In this document: positions 61,671 through 64,000 of the stretch, in pieces
Position numbering within the stretch: the stretch's first letter is position 1
Layout of the letters: each line of letters opens with the position of its first letter
Source of the DNA: Verrucomicrobiales bacterium
GTDB lineage: Bacteria; Verrucomicrobiota; Verrucomicrobiia; Limisphaerales; UBA9464
Assembly: GCA_016793645.1 (NCBI GenBank)
Contig: JAEUHD010000185.1
Span: 1-64,000, forward strand
Direction: 5' to 3'
DNA: 64,000 nucleotides
Program-made: the position numbers and the translations under genes
Notes under the pieces: model-generated
The model's input: the letters and a program-made list of their open reading frames with translations, nothing else
Databases searched by the model: none
What the model was told of the DNA's origin: nothing

Positions 61671-64000
61671 TCACTCCGCCCTCATCGCCTCCATCGGCGA
61701 GATCCGGGCGGCGCGCCGCACTGGCACCAGCGAGGCCAGCAGGATGGCGATGGCCACGGTCGTCACCGTTACCACAAGGGTCGGGACGTGAAACGACGGA
61801 ACGCCGAAGAGGATGCCTTCCATCGTCCGTCCGGCGGCCCAGGCACCGAGGCCGCCGAAAACGCATCCGATCGCGAGGAGCCTTGTGCCGAGGGACAGGA
61901 ACTGCCGGCGGATGTGATCCGATGTCGCGCCGAGGGCCATGCGGACGCCGACCTCCCGACGACGCTGCGACACCGCGTAGGCCAGCACGCCATACGCCCC
62001 GAGGCCCGCCAGCAACAACGCCACTCCGGCGAAGAACAGCGCGAGCATGGCGGGCGACCGCCGGGTGATGAGGCTTTCGTCGATGCGCGTCTGCATCGGC
62101 TTGAAGTCGGTGAGCGGCAGTCCCGGATCGAGTTCATGCACGATTCGTTGCAGCGTCGATGCGGCCAGGGCATCGGGCGTTGAAGTGCGGACGACCAGTT
62201 GGAAATTATCAGGCTCGTTCGAGGCCAGATACACGGCTCCCCGCTTCGCTGTTTCCGTCAGTTGCTGCTGCTTCACGCATCCGACGATGCCGACGATGGT
62301 GTAGGCGCGCTCCGGATCGAAGACGGACGGGTCGGTGGAGAAGCGCCGGCCGATGGCGTCGCCCTTCGGCCAATACAGGCGCGCCAGGGCCTCGTCGATC
62401 ACCGCCACCCTGGGCCCGCCGCCATTGCAGTCCGCATCCTCGATGAAACGTCCCTGCAACAAGGGGATCCCCAAGGCACTCGCGTAGTCGCTCGTGACGG
62501 AGGACAAGTGGTGAACGTGAAAGTCGGCTTCCGCAGGAACAAAGCCCTCCGGGAGAATGCCGCTGGGGGTCGAGCCCCGTTTCGTGAACGGAAGCGCGGT
62601 GGAAAGCGCTGCGTGCGTCACGCCCGGAGTGGCCCGGACCCGATCCAGCAAGGAGCGGACGAATCCGCCGATGCGCGACTGCGCCTCGTAATTCTGCCAG
62701 GGCAACACCAGATGGCCGCTCACGATATTCCCGGAATTGAAACCGGGCGACTGATCGAGGGTCCGTCTCAAGCTCACCGCAAGAAGGCCTGCCCCGTAAA
62801 GCAGCACGCAGGCGAACGCGATCTGCGTGACGATCAGGGTGTGTCGCATCCGCTGCATCGCGGGACCGGCCGTTGCTCCGCGGGGTTCACTGCCCAGCGA
62901 CAGCCGGGCGGAGCCGTGCAGGTGCGACCCAGCGATGGGCAGGCCAAGGCCGAATCCCACTGCAAGCGAAACCGAGACCGCCACCAGTGCGGCGCGAAGA
63001 TCGAACGCGACCTCCGTTCCGAAAGGCAGCGCATCAATCCCCAGTGACGACGCCAGGCGAAGCCCCGCGGCGGCGAGCAGGACGCCGCCGCCGCCGCCCG
63101 CCAATGCGAGCAGGGTGGTCTCGGTCAGGATCTCCCGCGTCAGCCTTCCTCGACCCGCGCCCAGCGCCTGGCGGACCGCCATCTCCTTCGCGCGACCGCT
63201 GGCGCGGATCAGCAACAGGCCCGCCACGTTCACCACGCCCAGCAACAGGAGGCACAACGCCCCGACCTGCAACAGCAGCACGACCGGCTTCACTGCGCTC
63301 ACATGGGCCGCCCGCAGGGGTTCAACCCACGGATGGTATCGGGCGGCCTTCAACATCGCGCTCGACGGGTCTTGCTCAAGCCGGCGGTGGTTGATGATTT
63401 CCAACTGTGCCTGTGCCCCGGCCAGCGACCGTCCCGTGCGCAACCGCGCCACCATCTGCCCGTCGTAATGCCGCGCGGCCATCGTGTAGCGGGTCTGGGG
63501 AGAGCGGCCATCCGCCGTATAGGTGCCCGGCGCGTAGCTGCTCACCGGGTCGCGCATCTCGCGGAAATGGGCGGCGGGCCGGTAAACCTGGGCTTTGGTG
63601 GACAGGAAACGAAATCCGGCGGGCAAAACGCCAACGACACGGATCGGCAGGCCGTCCATCAGGAACATCTCTCCGAGGACATTGGACTCCCCGGAAAAGT
63701 GATCGCGCCAGAATGAATCCGTGATGATCGCGACATTGGAGGAGCGGAAGTTCAATTCCTCGTCCGTGAAAGCCCTTCCCTGCGCCAGGGGGACTCCCAG
63801 CGTGTGAAAGAATTCCGGCGTGACCTCCGCGCCCTGCACCCGCCGCGCCGCATCCCGTTCGCCCACGATGTAGGTTTCCTCCCGGAACAGGGACAGCGAC
63901 CCCACGGACTCTACATTCCCCCGCCGCTCGAAGTAGTCCGCAACGGTGGCGAGGCCCCGCTCCACGCCGGAAGCCGGATCGCCATTGTGGATCATCACCA
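61671..64000 (-). CDS. MacB/FtsX-type permease (duplicated-permease family), 5' end missing
   Basis: At least 776 residues, truncated by the right window edge. A MacB_PCD periplasmic domain (VQGAEVTPEFFHTLGVPL, VGVLPAGFRFLSTKAQVY) is followed by FtsX helices (VLLLQVGALCLLLLGVVNVA), the QRMRHTLIVTQIAFACVLL linker typical of the Acidobacterial duplicated orphan permease family, a second MacB_PCD half and a second FtsX domain ending at a stop at 61671. Such permeases usually need an ATPase subunit, which is not in the window. The protein probably extrudes lipoproteins, peptides or drugs. Confidence 0.9.
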   Translation of the reverse strand, partial: VMIHNGDPASGVERGLATVADYFERRGNVESVGSLSLFREETYIVGERDAARRVQGAEVTPEFFHTLGVPLAQGRAFTDEELNFRSSNVAIITDSFWRDHFSGESNVLGEMFLMDGLPIRVVGVLPAGFRFLSTKAQVYRPAAHFREMRDPVSSYAPGTYTADGRSPQTRYTMAARHYDGQMVARLRTGRSLAGAQAQLEIINHRRLEQDPSSAMLKAARYHPWVEPLRAAHVSAVKPVVLLLQVGALCLLLLGVVNVAGLLLIRASGRAKEMAVRQALGAGRGRLTREILTETTLLALAGGGGGVLLAAAGLRLASSLGIDALPFGTEVAFDLRAALVAVSVSLAVGFGLGLPIAGSHLHGSARLSLGSEPRGATAGPAMQRMRHTLIVTQIAFACVLLYGAGLLAVSLRRTLDQSPGFNSGNIVSGHLVLPWQNYEAQSRIGGFVRSLLDRVRATPGVTHAALSTALPFTKRGSTPSGILPEGFVPAEADFHVHHLSSVTSDYASALGIPLLQGRFIEDADCNGGGPRVAVIDEALARLYWPKGDAIGRRFSTDPSVFDPERAYTIVGIVGCVKQQQLTETAKRGAVYLASNEPDNFQLVVRTSTPDALAASTLQRIVHELDPGLPLTDFKPMQTRIDESLITRRSPAMLALFFAGVALLLAGLGAYGVLAYAVSQRRREVGVRMALGATSDHIRRQFLSLGTRLLAIGCVFGGLGAWAAGRTMEGILFGVPSFHVPTLVVTVTTVAIAILLASLVPVRRAARISPMEAMRAE

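Overview
The window is high-GC chromosomal DNA from a bacterium that looks like a Verrucomicrobiota member (Limisphaerales/Pedosphaera-like). The grounds are two DUF1592 + DUF1552 gene pairs, an H-X9-DG pseudopilin with a [14 protein letters not shown]-terminus, a secreted ThuA-DUF1080 fusion, a Tat-exported Gfo/Idh/MocA protein, ECF sigma factors with membrane and extracytoplasmic tails, a Ser/Thr kinase-WD40/sigma pair, and several families of palindromic repeats. No phage, plasmid, IS transposase or CRISPR array is visible.

Layout. 1-218: REP array. 224-6732 (minus): PIG-L deacetylase, trigger factor, then an outer-membrane protein/YfiR/hybrid histidine kinase operon. 6963-7355: tandem large repeat. 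7480-16351 (plus): sigma factor with carboxypeptidase-regulatory tail, L-fuconate dehydratase, RRM protein, REP array, PH-like membrane protein, a second tailed sigma factor and its sigma-less paralogue. 16370-19901: sulfotransferase, large repeats, unknown protein, pseudopilin. 19959-25936 (minus): DUF1592-DUF1552-msrB-cls operon. 26090-33985: tRNA-Val and a 2506-residue surface protein. 34207-38571 (minus): ECF sigma and Ser/Thr kinase-WD40. 38804-41203: Kelch protein, repeats, a duplicated scrap of the giant gene, and a conserved unknown. 41644-43879 (minus): a Val/Ile/Leu-rich leader peptide and terminator, ilvH, an MNT nucleotidyltransferase, a HEPN remnant, ilvC. 43968-60266 (mostly plus): PI-PLC/GDPD-like protein, the second DUF1592-DUF1552 pair, secreted and Tat proteins, M15 peptidase, Dps, a secreted PPDK-like protein and a clan-A glycosidase. 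60430-61103 (minus): VapBC-type pair. 61671-64000 (minus): MacB/FtsX-type permease cut by the window edge.

The gene set fits a particle- or polysaccharide-degrading lifestyle: sugar acid catabolism, exported hydrolases, surface proteins and much envelope-directed regulation. The most interesting points are (i) a probable ribosome-mediated ilv attenuator with leader peptide MIPAGKVLGRVVPIVRD, (ii) a MNT/HEPN module inside the ilv operon whose HEPN partner has lost its whole core, (iii) GTAG-headed REP hairpins with compensatory stem changes plus a second multi-hairpin repeat family associated with the motif GAACCTGTCACCCTATCC, and (iv) ECF sigma factors fused to membrane-anchored tails next to a sigma-less copy of one tail.
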